In this document: one piece after another, positions 25,056-35,010 of the stretch
Position numbering within the stretch: position 1 is the stretch's first letter
Layout: each line of letters begins with the position of its first letter
NCBI RefSeq assembly: GCF_009728935.1
Contig: NZ_CP034235.1
Span: forward strand, 5,308,001-5,372,000
Direction: 5' to 3'
Source: Paenibacillus psychroresistens
Lineage (GTDB): Bacteria > Bacillota > Bacilli > Paenibacillales > NBRC-103111
Length of the DNA stretch: 64,000 nucleotides
The notes under the pieces: model-generated
Database searches by the model: none
Seen by the model: only the letters and a program-made list of their open reading frames with translations
What the model was told of the DNA's origin: nothing
Position numbers and translations under genes: made by a program

Positions 25056-26351
25056 CTACATATTTTTAATAATTTGGTTTGCGAATTCGGAGCATTTAAC
25101 TTCTGTTGCGCCTTCCATCAAACGAGCGAAATCATAAGTTACCGTTTTATTGTTAATCGAAGTTTCCATACCTTTATAGATCAATTCCACTGCTTCCAAC
25201 CAGCCCAAATGCTCAAGCATCATAACACCGGATAGAATTACGGAACCTGGGTTTACTACATCAAGACCAGCATACTTAGGTGCAGTACCATGTGTAGCTT
25301 CAAAGATTGCATGACCTGTTAAATAGTTGATGTTAGCTCCAGGTGCAATACCAATGCCTCCAACTTGTGCTGCTAATGCATCGGACAGATAATCTCCGTT
25401 CAAGTTTAAAGTAGCAATTACATCAAAATCTGTAGGACGAGTTAAAACTTGTTGTAAAGCAATATCTGCAATCGCATCTTTTATGATGATTTTGCCAGCT
25501 GCTTCTGCTTCTTTTTGAGCTTGGTTTGCTGCATCTGCGCCTTTATCGGCTTTAATGCGGTCAAATTGCTCCCAAGTGAATACTTGATCGCCAAATTCTC
25601 TTTCAGCAAGCTCGTAGCCCCAGTTTTTGAAGGCTCCTTCAGTGAACTTCATGATGTTGCCTTTGTGTACCAAGGTAACACTCTTACGGCCATGCTCAAT
25701 TGCATAAAGAATAGCTGCACGAACCAAACGCTCGGAACCATCTTTCGAAACTGGCTTGATACCAATACCGGATGTTAATGGGAAACGAATGTTTTTAACG
25801 CCCATTTCATTCTGTAAGAAATCAATAACCTTCTTAACTGCATCCGTACCTTCTTGATACTCAATCCCAGCATAAATGTCTTCTGTATTCTCACGGAAAA
25901 TGACCATGTCAACAAGCTCTGGACGTTTCACGGGTGAAGGAACACCTGCAAAATAACGAACAGGACGAAGACATACATACAGGTCAAGCTCTTGGCGCAA
26001 AGCTACGTTAAGTGAACGAATTCCCCCGCCGATTGGCGTAGTCAAAGGTCCTTTAATCGCAACGATATATTCACGAATTGCTGTTAAAGTGTCTGCAGGC
26101 AACCAGCTGTTATATTTGTTAAATGCTTTCTCTCCAGCATAAACTTCGTACCAAGCAATTTTCTTCTCACCGTTGTAAGCTTTTTCTACTGCTGCGTCCA
26201 ATACGCGTTGTGCAGCTGCCCAGATATCAGCACCCGTGCCATCTCCCTCGATGAAAGGAATAATTGGATTATTAGGAACTACCAAAGTCCCGTTATCGAT
26301 TGTGATTTTTTGTCCTTCTGTTGGTAATGCGTAATTTTCAAAAGCTGCCAT
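25056..26351 (-). CDS. icd: NADP-dependent isocitrate dehydrogenase
   Basis: This 431-residue enzyme converts isocitrate to 2-oxoglutarate with NADP. The phosphorylatable substrate Ser and neighbouring Arg are in GGGIRSLNVALRQELDLYVC, further substrate residues are in VIFRENTEDIYAGIEY, and the metal-binding Asp residues lie in LNLNGDYLSDALAAQVG. The cofactor segment is ATHGTAPKYAG. It is the middle gene of the TCA operon, 32 bases after citZ, with AGGAGG upstream of the ATG. In B. subtilis the same gene is called citC/icd. Confidence 0.97.
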   Translation of the reverse strand: MAAFENYALPTEGQKITIDNGTLVVPNNPIIPFIEGDGTGADIWAAAQRVLDAAVEKAYNGEKKIAWYEVYAGEKAFNKYNSWLPADTLTAIREYIVAIKGPLTTPIGGGIRSLNVALRQELDLYVCLRPVRYFAGVPSPVKRPELVDMVIFRENTEDIYAGIEYQEGTDAVKKVIDFLQNEMGVKNIRFPLTSGIGIKPVSKDGSERLVRAAILYAIEHGRKSVTLVHKGNIMKFTEGAFKNWGYELAEREFGDQVFTWEQFDRIKADKGADAANQAQKEAEAAGKIIIKDAIADIALQQVLTRPTDFDVIATLNLNGDYLSDALAAQVGGIGIAPGANINYLTGHAIFEATHGTAPKYAGLDVVNPGSVILSGVMMLEHLGWLEAVELIYKGMETSINNKTVTYDFARLMEGATEVKCSEFANQIIKNM

Positions 26352-26383
26352 GAATAATTTCCTCCTAGAGTATGTGTTTTATT

Positions 26384-27499
26384 TTATGAGCGTTGATCTA
26401 TTGGTACATATGATTGATTAACAGGTCCTGTATATTCAGCACGTGGACGGATTAAACGATTGTTGTCATATTGCTCTAAGATATGAGCTGTCCACCCAGA
26501 AGCCCGGCTTATAGCAAAGATCGGTGTGAACAAATCGCGTGGGATCTTTAAATAGGTATAACACGATGCGGAGTAGAAATCCACGTTTGGTCTAAGTCCT
26601 TTTTTCCCAGTTACGATTTCTTCGATTTTAATCGACATGTCATACCACTTCATATTACCGGTAATTTCGCCCAATGCGCGTGACATTTTTTCTAAATGCT
26701 TCGCACGTGGATCTCCATTTTTATAAACACGGTGTCCAAAGCCCATAAGCTTTTCTTTGTTTTCCAACTTCTTGTTTACATAAGATTCTACATTGTCCAA
26801 AGAACCGATTTCGTCTAACATAGCCATTACCGCTTCATTAGCACCACCATGCAAAGGTCCTTTTAAGGCACCAATCGCAGAGGTTACGCCTGAATAGATA
26901 TCAGATAATGTAGCAACCGTTACGCGAGCTGCAAAAGTAGATGCATTCAACTCATGATCTGCATGTAAAACCAAAGCTTTATCTAAGGCTTCGATGGCAA
27001 CCTTATCTGGTTTATCGCCTGTTAGCATATATAAGAAATTCTCTGCTATCGAAACGCCTGACTTAGGGCTAATCACTTCTTTGCCTTCACGAATACGTGC
27101 AAAAGCAGCAATGACTGTAGGAATCTGAGCTTGAAGCTTGATTGCTTTCAACACATTGGCATCTCTGCTCATGTCATTAGCACTTAAATCATATAGAGAC
27201 AAGCTTGAAACGGCTGTACGTAAAGCCGCCATGGAGTTGGTATCTTTAGGATAAAGTCTCATCTGATCAATTACAGCAGTCGGAATTGCTGAATTAGCAC
27301 TCAAGTCTGACAGCAGCTGGTCCAATTCGGATTGATTGGGCAATTTGCCATACCATAACAAATAAGCAACTTCTTCAAACGTTGCCTTCTCTGCAAGTTC
27401 ATCGATGTCAATTCCGCGGTATGTAAGAATTCCGTCGATGATCGAGCTGATTGAAGATGTCGTAGCGACAATGCCTTCTAAACCTTTGGTTGTCGTCAT
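26384..27499 (-). CDS. citZ: Citrate synthase
   Basis: This enzyme condenses oxaloacetate with acetyl-CoA. The 371-residue chain has the catalytic set: His in GALKGPLHGGANEAV, His in GFGHRVYKNGDPRAK and Asp in NVDFYSASCYTYL. The start is ATG 27499, where AAAGGAGAG lies seven bases upstream; a farther ATG gives an implausible N-terminal extension. It opens the citZ-icd-mdh operon. A promoter and a CcpC-type dyad are visible upstream, consistent with citrate-responsive repression as in B. subtilis. Confidence 0.97.
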   Translation of the reverse strand: MTTTKGLEGIVATTSSISSIIDGILTYRGIDIDELAEKATFEEVAYLLWYGKLPNQSELDQLLSDLSANSAIPTAVIDQMRLYPKDTNSMAALRTAVSSLSLYDLSANDMSRDANVLKAIKLQAQIPTVIAAFARIREGKEVISPKSGVSIAENFLYMLTGDKPDKVAIEALDKALVLHADHELNASTFAARVTVATLSDIYSGVTSAIGALKGPLHGGANEAVMAMLDEIGSLDNVESYVNKKLENKEKLMGFGHRVYKNGDPRAKHLEKMSRALGEITGNMKWYDMSIKIEEIVTGKKGLRPNVDFYSASCYTYLKIPRDLFTPIFAISRASGWTAHILEQYDNNRLIRPRAEYTGPVNQSYVPIDQRS

Positions 27500-27527
27500 T
27501 TTGAATCTCTCCTTTGTTTTGTAAATT

Positions 27528-27556
27528 TCTATATGAATGCAAATGGCAACACTCAA
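27528..27556 (-). promoter_or_regulatory. Probable citZ promoter
   Basis: On the minus strand TTGAGT (27551-27556) and TATAGA (27528-27533) are 17 bases apart, about 30 bases before the citZ start codon. Each hexamer matches four of six consensus positions. Confidence 0.45.
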
Positions 27557-27570
27557 TAAGTAAAGTTTAT
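27556..27570. promoter_or_regulatory. CcpC-type operator (ATAA-N7-TTAT) upstream of citZ
   Basis: ATAAGTAAAGTTTAT is an exact match to the ATAA-N7-TTAT dyad recognised by CcpC, the LysR-type repressor of citZ and citB in B. subtilis that responds to citrate. It touches the upstream edge of the predicted -35 element of citZ, the expected position for repression. The pattern is short and AT-rich, so the location is what makes it convincing. Confidence 0.6.
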
Positions 27571-27746
27571 CAACTTCCTACTTCTAATAATAATCTATTT
27601 TGGGAACGATGGGAATAAATCACGACATAAAACTTCATTATCACAATCATAAACTAATTTTGTTAAGCAGTGTTTTGTACATTACAGGAATAATGGTAAA
27701 ATGAATTCTAACTTACTGCATTATCACCTTGCAACAGGAGGCTTAC

Positions 27747-29273
27747 ATGATTAACTTCAAAAGAGTAGGTATTATCGATATCGGATCCAATTCCATACGT
27801 TTAGTAATTACTGAAGAAACCGAACACGGGGCACATCATGTAATTGATGAAAGCAAGGATTCTGCTCGACTTAGTGAGCGTATTGGCAATGATGGGATCC
27901 TCAAGCAGGAAGACCAGAAAGTTATTGCACAAATTCTTAATTATTTCAGAAAAATGTGTGAAGCCAACCGCACAGCTGTAATTCGCGCCGTGGCAACAGC
28001 AGCCATTCGAAATGCAACCAATTCAGCAGCTATACTTAGCTACATTGAACAAGAAACTGGTTTAACTATAGAGCTCTTGAGTGGCGAGGAAGAAGCCCGT
28101 CTAGGTTTCCTAGGCATGATCAATGCAATAGATCTTGAAGATGGTTTTCTTGTAGACATTGGTGGCGGCAGTACTGAAATCAGTCTTTTTCTAAACCGCA
28201 GCCTTATAAGAAGCGTCTCATTTCCATTCGGATCTGTCAATACCACTAAGCGCTATAGTCGGAATGGTGATATGAACGCAGATGATATTGGACGCATTCA
28301 GTCTATGGTTATATCTGCATTAGATAAACAAAAATCCTGGTTGCTTAATCGTAAAGGCCTTCCTCTAGTCGGCTTAGGCGGCACCATTCGCAGCATCTGC
28401 AAGCTGGACCAGCGCCAGAAAAGATATTCACTTCCTCTTACACACAATTATGATATGGATAGCCAATCCATGGATCATTTAGTCCAAGACCTTTCTATAC
28501 TTACTGTGGAAAACCGCAAAAAGGTAGAAGGCATGTCCAAGGATCGTGCTGATATTATTGTGCCTGGTTTAATTATCCTGCAAACGATCTTCCGCTATAT
28601 TGGCTCCAGCTATTACAAAATTAGCGGATCTGGCTTAAGGGACGGTTTATACTATGAGACCGTGTTTCCGGAGCAGCCTAAGATCACATCTGTTTTAAAA
28701 TATAGTGTGCGTAATTTACTTGCTTTACATCCTTCTGTACCTGTCGTACATGTCGAGCATATCAATCAGCTAGCCTTAAAGCTGTTCGATGAAATGAATA
28801 TTTCGCATGAACTTGGTGTACGGAGCCGTGATTATTTGGACACGGCTTCCTTACTTTACCGAATTGGAGTAACTGTGCTCTATTATGAATACGCCAAGCA
28901 TACCTTTTACTTAATGGCCCATTCGCGGATCGATGGTTTAAGTCATCGTGAAATCTTGATTTGTGCATTTATTGCCTCTTACAAAAATAAAAATCGGACT
29001 AAGAAAATGTGCTTAGAGTACAAAGACATTTTGACAGAATCCGATTTTAATTACATTGAGAAATTAGGCATGCTCTTGCAGCTAGCTATCGCACTAGACC
29101 GAAGCGAGACTCAACCTATCCAAGCTTTGTCTGTATTCGTTAATAAAAAAGAGCTTGGATTACATTTGAATTGCAGCCATCCACCCATTATTGAACTGCG
29201 TGAAATTCAAAATCTCCAAAAAGAATTCAAAAAGACGTGGGGACTGCAGCTTATATTGACTTCCACGCTTTAA
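27747..29273 (+). CDS. ppx: Exopolyphosphatase (Ppx/GppA family)
   Basis: This 508-residue enzyme removes terminal phosphates from polyphosphate or pppGpp. The actin-like ATPase fold is seen in GIIDIGSNSIRLVI (phosphate 1), the Glu in ATAAIRNATNS and FLVDIGGGSTEISLF, and GLGGTIRSI. The C-terminal helical half (from about 310) is HD-like, as in the long Ppx forms. ATG 27747 follows CAGGAGG by five bases, while an upstream start has no site. The gene converges on ppk and the 3' ends overlap by 23 bases. Confidence 0.92.
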   Translation: MINFKRVGIIDIGSNSIRLVITEETEHGAHHVIDESKDSARLSERIGNDGILKQEDQKVIAQILNYFRKMCEANRTAVIRAVATAAIRNATNSAAILSYIEQETGLTIELLSGEEEARLGFLGMINAIDLEDGFLVDIGGGSTEISLFLNRSLIRSVSFPFGSVNTTKRYSRNGDMNADDIGRIQSMVISALDKQKSWLLNRKGLPLVGLGGTIRSICKLDQRQKRYSLPLTHNYDMDSQSMDHLVQDLSILTVENRKKVEGMSKDRADIIVPGLIILQTIFRYIGSSYYKISGSGLRDGLYYETVFPEQPKITSVLKYSVRNLLALHPSVPVVHVEHINQLALKLFDEMNISHELGVRSRDYLDTASLLYRIGVTVLYYEYAKHTFYLMAHSRIDGLSHREILICAFIASYKNKNRTKKMCLEYKDILTESDFNYIEKLGMLLQLAIALDRSETQPIQALSVFVNKKELGLHLNCSHPPIIELREIQNLQKEFKKTWGLQLILTSTL

Positions 29274-31305
29274 TATTCATCGCTTCAAACTGACTGCGTC
29301 TTGGATTTTCTGGATTTGGAACCGTTACATACAGCCCATTCGTTTGCAAATGTCTTGCCTTAACATTATCGCTTAAGGTAATTTGCAGGATACGAATGAG
29401 GTTGTTTTTTATCTCTTTATCAAAAACAGGGCACATTAATTCAATTCGCCTCGTTAAATTACGTGTCATCCAATCTGCACTAGATAACCAAATCGAGGGA
29501 TCTCCATCATTCTCAAAATAAAATATCCGCGAATGCTCCAAGAATCGATCCACAATGCTTCTCACCGTTATATTCTCACTTAAGCCGACAACACCTGGTC
29601 TCAAGCAGCATACCCCACGGACGATTAAATCAATCTTTACACCTGCTTGTGAAGCTGAATAAAGCTCATCAATCATTTCTTGATTGGAAAGTGAATTCAT
29701 CTTAGCAATGATATGCGCTGGCTTGCCTTCCGTTGCATTCTTAGCTTCGTTCCGAATAATCTCGAATAGCTTCTGCTTCATATCCGTTGGAGCTACCCCA
29801 AAAGCCTGCAAATGCTGAGGAGCCGAGTATCCTGTGATTTCATTGAACAAAGCAGATGCATCTTCACCAATCGTCGGATGGCTTGTGAATAGTCCAATAT
29901 CGGTGTAATAACGGGATGTAATGTCATTATAATTTCCAGTACCTACATGTACATATCTGCGTAAAACGTCATGCTCTTGGCGAACGACCAAGGTAATCTT
30001 AGCATGGGTTTTCAACCCTACTAATCCATAGACAACATGGCATCCTGATTTTTCCAGCTTACGTGCCCATGCAATATTGCGTTCCTCATCAAAACGTGCT
30101 TTTAGTTCGACAAGAACGGTAACCTGTTTCCCAGATTCAGCGGCTCTCGCTAGGGATTGTATGAGATTAGATTGACCACTTACCCGATATAATGTCATTT
30201 TGATTGCTAGGACTTGAGGATCCTCAGCAGCCTGAGCAATAAAATCACTAACGACTTCAAACGTTTCATAAGGATGATATATTAAAACGTCCTTTTGACG
30301 TAGCACCTGGAAAAAATCATCGATCACATCAAATTCTTTTGGATAAGCCGGCTCGATATCCGCAAAACGCAAATTGTCATGGCCAAGGACTACATTCGAA
30401 AGCTTCATTAAGTAACTGATATCAATCGGACCATCGATCTCCATCACATTTTCTTCGATCTCAAACTCTTCCTTCAACAACGCAAGCGCGTAAGGATGCA
30501 TTCCTTTCTGCACTTCCAAGCGGATAGGTGAACCCCAACGTCGACGGCGCAGCTCTTTTTCGATCTCTTCAAGCAGATCCTCTGCCCCTTCTTCGTTAAG
30601 GGTTAGATCTGCATTACGCGTTACACGAAAGCCATGCACGGAGAGTGGAATATAACCGCTGAACAGCGTTTTAATGTGACGTTGGATCAAATCCTCCAGC
30701 AGGATAAACTCTTGCTTCTTGCTATTCGTCCTTATTGGAACACGTACTAACCGGGAGAGATTAGAGGGAACCTGCACAATAGCAATATAAGGCTCATCTT
30801 CAGGGTCATCCCCTTCTTTCAATAGCAAGGTCGCAAGATATAAACTCTGGTTATGCACAAGCGGGAAAGGACGGCTTTGATCAACTGCCATTGGTGTTAA
30901 AACTGGGAATATAATGTCATGAAAATAAGTATCCATTAACTTTTGTTGATTGACTGATAATTCATCGTAAGATGCAAAAATAATCCCTTCTTTAGCAAGC
31001 TGTCTGCTGATATCACGAAAGGTTTTGTATTGCTCTGTTACCATGCGTGTCGTCCGTTTTGTGATTCTTTTGATTAAACCTGAAGGTATGTAGCCTGTAA
31101 AATCTTTCTTCAAATAGCCTGCTTTTAATTGATCCATGATTCCAGCAAATCTTACGCTCATAAACTCATCCAGGTTTGTAGAAACAATCGAAAGAAATTT
31201 AACCCTCTCTAACAATGGTGTCGCAGTATCCTGAGCTTCCTCGAGAACACGCCAATTAAATTCAATCCAGCTTAAATCTCGGTTTAAATAATTCGATGTG
31301 CTCAT
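29251..31305 (-). CDS. ppk: Polyphosphate kinase
   Basis: This is a 684-residue PPK1, which polymerises the terminal phosphate of ATP into polyphosphate. The four-domain layout begins with YLNRDLSWIEFNWRVLEEA. The first phosphotransfer-domain His, expected to be phosphorylated, lies in GLVGLKTHAKITLVVR, with HVGTGNYNDITSRYYTD nearby. The second phospholipase-D-like half contains WLSSADWMTRNLTRRIEL. GGAGG lies seven to eight bases upstream of the ATG. The stop codon lies inside the 3' end of ppx on the other strand, so synthesis and breakdown genes form a tail-to-tail pair. Confidence 0.96.
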   Translation of the reverse strand: MSTSNYLNRDLSWIEFNWRVLEEAQDTATPLLERVKFLSIVSTNLDEFMSVRFAGIMDQLKAGYLKKDFTGYIPSGLIKRITKRTTRMVTEQYKTFRDISRQLAKEGIIFASYDELSVNQQKLMDTYFHDIIFPVLTPMAVDQSRPFPLVHNQSLYLATLLLKEGDDPEDEPYIAIVQVPSNLSRLVRVPIRTNSKKQEFILLEDLIQRHIKTLFSGYIPLSVHGFRVTRNADLTLNEEGAEDLLEEIEKELRRRRWGSPIRLEVQKGMHPYALALLKEEFEIEENVMEIDGPIDISYLMKLSNVVLGHDNLRFADIEPAYPKEFDVIDDFFQVLRQKDVLIYHPYETFEVVSDFIAQAAEDPQVLAIKMTLYRVSGQSNLIQSLARAAESGKQVTVLVELKARFDEERNIAWARKLEKSGCHVVYGLVGLKTHAKITLVVRQEHDVLRRYVHVGTGNYNDITSRYYTDIGLFTSHPTIGEDASALFNEITGYSAPQHLQAFGVAPTDMKQKLFEIIRNEAKNATEGKPAHIIAKMNSLSNQEMIDELYSASQAGVKIDLIVRGVCCLRPGVVGLSENITVRSIVDRFLEHSRIFYFENDGDPSIWLSSADWMTRNLTRRIELMCPVFDKEIKNNLIRILQITLSDNVKARHLQTNGLYVTVPNPENPRRSQFEAMNIKAWKSI

Positions 31306-31485
31306 AGCGCGCCTCCATTAGAATGACTCATCTTAGTATGAATCGACAATGTTTTTAGAGTGTTACTGTTTTGTAAAGGTATTGTAAATTTAATTTTTAC
31401 TCGTACATTATCACATGATATTTCAGTCTTACTCATCTCATGATACAATGCTTTTATAAAGTTTAATTTTGGAAGGATGAAAAGC

Positions 31486-32613
31486 TTGGATAAACTACTT
31501 CAGAAACAAATTTTCCGTGGCCTATATGTACTCATAATTTTGTTAGCGATTGTTTTGGCCTTCTATTACGTTCTTCCGTTGGTTTATCCGTTTCTATTTG
31601 GCTGGGTCGTAGCCCTAATTCTCAACCCGTTGGTTAATCTACTACATACTAAAGTAAAATTACCGCGAATGCTTGCTACCCTTATTTCTTTACTGATATT
31701 CTGTGCAGTCACATTGGGGATTCTAACAGCCTTAACCATCAATATAGTCATTGAGATTAGTTCCTTGGCTGACACTATTCAGAATAACATCAATACCTGG
31801 AAAGATGAAATAATCGTTTATATCAACTCAGACTATATTCAGAATATTGTTACACAAATCAATGTATTTTATCAAGATAATGAGCAGCTTCAAGATCCCA
31901 TTAACAACGCTCTAACCAATTCGACTAAAATCATTGCTGGTCTGAGCTCATCCATCGTCAATCTTGTTTTTAATTTCATTGTGAACTTTATTACCTCACT
32001 ACCGAGTTATGCAACCTTTGCGATCATCGGCTTACTTGCCGCTTTCTTCATAAGCAAGGACTGGTATAAGTTAATTAAACGCTTCGGAGGATATTTCCCT
32101 GATAAAATACGTGAATCCTCCCATGCCATTTGGGGCGATTTGCAAAGAGCATTGTTCGGCTACGTGCGGGCACAATTGATCCTAATCACAACGACCGCTA
32201 CCTTTGTCCTTATCGGTTTAGTCATCCTCGATGTTAAATATGCCATCACCATCAGCTTACTAATTGGCCTTTGCGATTTAATGCCTTATCTGGGTGTAGG
32301 TGCATTTATGGTACCTTGGATCATTTTCCTATTCATTCAAGGAAATATTTATTACGGTATCGGAGTCAGTGTAATTTATGGAATCGTATTGGTGGTCCGT
32401 CAAATCATTGAACCTAAAGTACTGGCGACCAGTGTCGGACTTAATGCATTAGCTACATTAGTTTCCATGTTTATTGGACTTAAACTCTTTGGTGTTCTAG
32501 GACTTATCATTGGACCTGTGTCCTTGATTGTTCTTACTGCTTTTCATAATGCGAATGTGTTCAAAGATATTAGGGATTACGTGAAAGGCAAATCGCCAAT
32601 TATTGAACAATAG
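31486..32613 (+). CDS. ytvI: Sporulation membrane protein YtvI (AI-2E transporter family)
   Basis: This integral membrane protein of 375 residues has about eight helices in the order typical of the AI-2E/PerM family. GLCDLMPYLGVGAFMVPWII and VVRQIIEPKVLATSVGLNA are the conserved C-terminal motifs. The same family member sits in this genomic neighbourhood in Bacillus, where it is linked to sporulation. TTG at 31486 is preferred because GGAAGG lies nine bases upstream; the ATG at 31477 directly abuts that site. Its 3' end meets the convergent thioesterase gene with six bases between. Confidence 0.85.
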   Translation: MDKLLQKQIFRGLYVLIILLAIVLAFYYVLPLVYPFLFGWVVALILNPLVNLLHTKVKLPRMLATLISLLIFCAVTLGILTALTINIVIEISSLADTIQNNINTWKDEIIVYINSDYIQNIVTQINVFYQDNEQLQDPINNALTNSTKIIAGLSSSIVNLVFNFIVNFITSLPSYATFAIIGLLAAFFISKDWYKLIKRFGGYFPDKIRESSHAIWGDLQRALFGYVRAQLILITTTATFVLIGLVILDVKYAITISLLIGLCDLMPYLGVGAFMVPWIIFLFIQGNIYYGIGVSVIYGIVLVVRQIIEPKVLATSVGLNALATLVSMFIGLKLFGVLGLIIGPVSLIVLTAFHNANVFKDIRDYVKGKSPIIEQ

Positions 32614-32619
32614 GAGAAT

Positions 32620-33111
32620 TTAATCACTCGATCCTGCTTGGTCTCCTATAAGAAGCTTAAACAAATCAGGCGCTTGTTTATCAATACGGGCCGCTTTCCA
32701 GTCCCGATTAACCCAAACGTGTCTAGTTTCACCGCTAACCAATAACTCTCCCGTAGGCTCAATGAACAGGCTCTGGTCCGCTTCTAGCGGTGAGGCGCCT
32801 GTTTCTTTATTTGAATTCCGGCGAATCTCACTAGAAAATCTTACACGTATATTGGAATATTCAATCATTTTAGTATAGATCGTTATTTGATCATCATAGC
32901 GAGCTGGCAGCCTGAACTTAATCTCTGCGTCCGTTAGCGGCAGTAACAATCCTCGCTTTTCCAAGTCTTCATAAGTCATTCCTCTAGTGCGTATCCATTC
33001 CGTTCGACCGATTTCAAACCAATTCAAATAGTTTGCATGATAAACTACACCCATTTGATCGGTTTCTTGATATCTCACCCGTAATGGGTGGCTTGACCAA
33101 TTCTGAGGCAT
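32620..33111 (-). CDS. Acyl-CoA thioesterase, YbgC/4HBT family
   Basis: This 163-residue hotdog-fold enzyme has the YbgC-type opening RVRYQETDQMGVVYHANYLN, in which Asp at the DQMG position is the expected catalytic residue. WFEIGRTEWIRTRGMTY follows, as in 4-hydroxybenzoyl-CoA-thioesterase relatives. It hydrolyses an acyl-CoA or acyl-ACP whose chain is unknown. It lies downstream of pyk's terminator region in reverse order, converging on ytvI. No strong ribosome binding site is seen beyond AAGGAGTG about seven bases before the ATG. Confidence 0.85.
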   Translation of the reverse strand: MPQNWSSHPLRVRYQETDQMGVVYHANYLNWFEIGRTEWIRTRGMTYEDLEKRGLLLPLTDAEIKFRLPARYDDQITIYTKMIEYSNIRVRFSSEIRRNSNKETGASPLEADQSLFIEPTGELLVSGETRHVWVNRDWKAARIDKQAPDLFKLLIGDQAGSSD

Positions 33112-33180
33112 TCAGTTCACTCCTTTTATAGTGTTAACGGGAATGGAATCCTTAATTGTTGCCCGTTAACAGTTTAGTTC

Positions 33181-33215
33181 AAAAAAGCGAAGCAGACTTG
33201 CGATCTGCTCCGCTT
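33181..33215 (-). terminator. Terminator of the accDA-pyk transcript
   Basis: A 12-bp stem (AAGCGGAGCAGA / TCTGCTTCGCTT on the minus strand, one G-T pair) with a 7-base loop runs into TTTTTT about 40 bases past the pyk stop. Confidence 0.9.
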
Positions 33216-33252
33216 CGTTAAGATATATTATGAAACTAAGTCTTATTGAGAA

Positions 33253-35007
33253 TTACATTACTTTTGATTTACCTGAGTAGATAACGCCAACCTCTGGATA
33301 GATCGAAACTTCCAAACCATCGGTAAGAAGGTCAAAAACATTGTCTACACCAACAATAACAGGGATACCTAGGCTTAAACCAACTACAGCAGCATGAGAA
33401 GTAATTCCGCCTGTTTCTGTAATTACGGCCGAAGCACGTTGGAAGGCAGGGATGTACTCTTTATCTGTAGAGATCGTAACTAATATGGCTCCATCTGTCA
33501 TTTTGCGGATAGCTTCTTCTGGAGAACGAGCTGTAACAACTTGTCCATTAGCCGTTGTTGTGCCAATTCCTTGGCCTTTAGCTAGCATTTCGCCTACATG
33601 ATGGACCTTGATTAAGTTTGTTGTTCCTGAACGACCTACTGGAACGCCTGCTGTAATCACAACAATATCACCTAAACGTATATAACCAGCTTGCATAACA
33701 CTGTCTACAGCAAGCTCGAACATTTCATCTGTGGTGCGTGCTTTTTCACCTAAAATAGGAATTACTCCCCAAATCAGAGCAAGTCGACGCATCGAGCCTT
33801 CGTTCGGAGTTACAGCGAAGATCGGTGCTTTAGGGCGATATTTAGAAACCATACGTGCTGTATAGCCGCTTTCGGTAGAAGTGATAATCGCCTTTGCTTG
33901 AAGATCCAAAGCACAATTAGCTACAGATTGACTGATTGATTCGGTAACGGAAATTTGTTGAGCTTGGCTTTGTCTATTAAGAATTTCGCGATAATCGAGC
34001 GCTGATTCTGCACGCTCTGCAATGCGCGACATAGTTTGTAAGGATTCAATTGGGTATTTGCCAGCAGCCGTTTCTCCTGAGAGCATAATAGCATCTGTGC
34101 CATCAAAGATAGCATTTGCTACGTCACTCGCTTCCGCACGTGTTGGACGAGGATTACGTTGCATGGAATCCAGCATTTGAGTTGCTGTAATAACCGGTTT
34201 ACCAACGTGATTACATTTGCGAATCATTGATTTCTGTACCAATGGAACTTCCTCAGCTGGAATTTCAACCCCAAGATCTCCACGAGCAACCATTAAGCCA
34301 TCGGAAACTTCAAGGATTTCGTTTAAATTATCGACGCCTTCTTGATTCTCGATTTTCGAAATGATCTGGATATGCGAGGCATTGTGTTTCTCAAGCAATT
34401 GGCGAATTTCCAAGACATCACTTGCTTTTCTTACAAAAGAAGCAGCAATGAAATCAACGCCTTGTTGAATTCCAAACACGATATCATTGGCATCTTTTTC
34501 AGTAATTCCCGGTAATGAAATTTTCACCCCTGGTACATTAACACCTTTTTTGCTTTTGATTTGCCCGCCATTAACGATAACGCAATCTATTTCTGTACCT
34601 TGAACTCCGACTACTCTAAGTCCGATCAAGCCATCATCAATTAATATAGTTGAACCGATATGAACATCATTCGGCAGATCCTGATACGTAATTGAAATAC
34701 GATGCTTATCGCCTAATATTTCTTCCGTAGTTAGAACAATATGCTCATCCTGAACCAAATCAATTGGCTCTTCTTTTAGCTTACCTGTGCGTATTTCTGG
34801 ACCTTTGGTATCCAAGAGTATGGCAACTGTTTTTCCGAGCTCTTTGCAGGCTTGACGAATGTTAATAATTCGATTGCCATGCTCTTCAAAATCACCGTGA
34901 GAAAAATTAAGCCTTGCCACGTTCATTCCGGCATTAATCATTTTTTTCAACATGTCTAACGATTCGCTTGCTGGTCCAATGGTACATACAATTTTGGCTT
35001 TACGCAT
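33253..35007 (-). CDS. pyk: Pyruvate kinase
   Basis: This glycolytic enzyme transfers phosphate from phosphoenolpyruvate to ADP. The 584-residue length includes the extra C-terminal PEP-utiliser-like domain of Bacillales (SHAAVVGLSLGIPVIVGVD near the end). Core motifs are MNVARLNFSHG, LLDTKGPEIRTG, the catalytic Lys in IISKIENQEGVDN and MVARGDLGVEIP. ATG 35007 follows AGGAGG by seven bases, and this site lies inside the end of accA, three bases before. In B. subtilis pfkA precedes pyk; here accA does so directly. Confidence 0.97.
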   Translation of the reverse strand: MRKAKIVCTIGPASESLDMLKKMINAGMNVARLNFSHGDFEEHGNRIINIRQACKELGKTVAILLDTKGPEIRTGKLKEEPIDLVQDEHIVLTTEEILGDKHRISITYQDLPNDVHIGSTILIDDGLIGLRVVGVQGTEIDCVIVNGGQIKSKKGVNVPGVKISLPGITEKDANDIVFGIQQGVDFIAASFVRKASDVLEIRQLLEKHNASHIQIISKIENQEGVDNLNEILEVSDGLMVARGDLGVEIPAEEVPLVQKSMIRKCNHVGKPVITATQMLDSMQRNPRPTRAEASDVANAIFDGTDAIMLSGETAAGKYPIESLQTMSRIAERAESALDYREILNRQSQAQQISVTESISQSVANCALDLQAKAIITSTESGYTARMVSKYRPKAPIFAVTPNEGSMRRLALIWGVIPILGEKARTTDEMFELAVDSVMQAGYIRLGDIVVITAGVPVGRSGTTNLIKVHHVGEMLAKGQGIGTTTANGQVVTARSPEEAIRKMTDGAILVTISTDKEYIPAFQRASAVITETGGITSHAAVVGLSLGIPVIVGVDNVFDLLTDGLEVSIYPEVGVIYSGKSKVM

Positions 35008-35010
35008 GAT

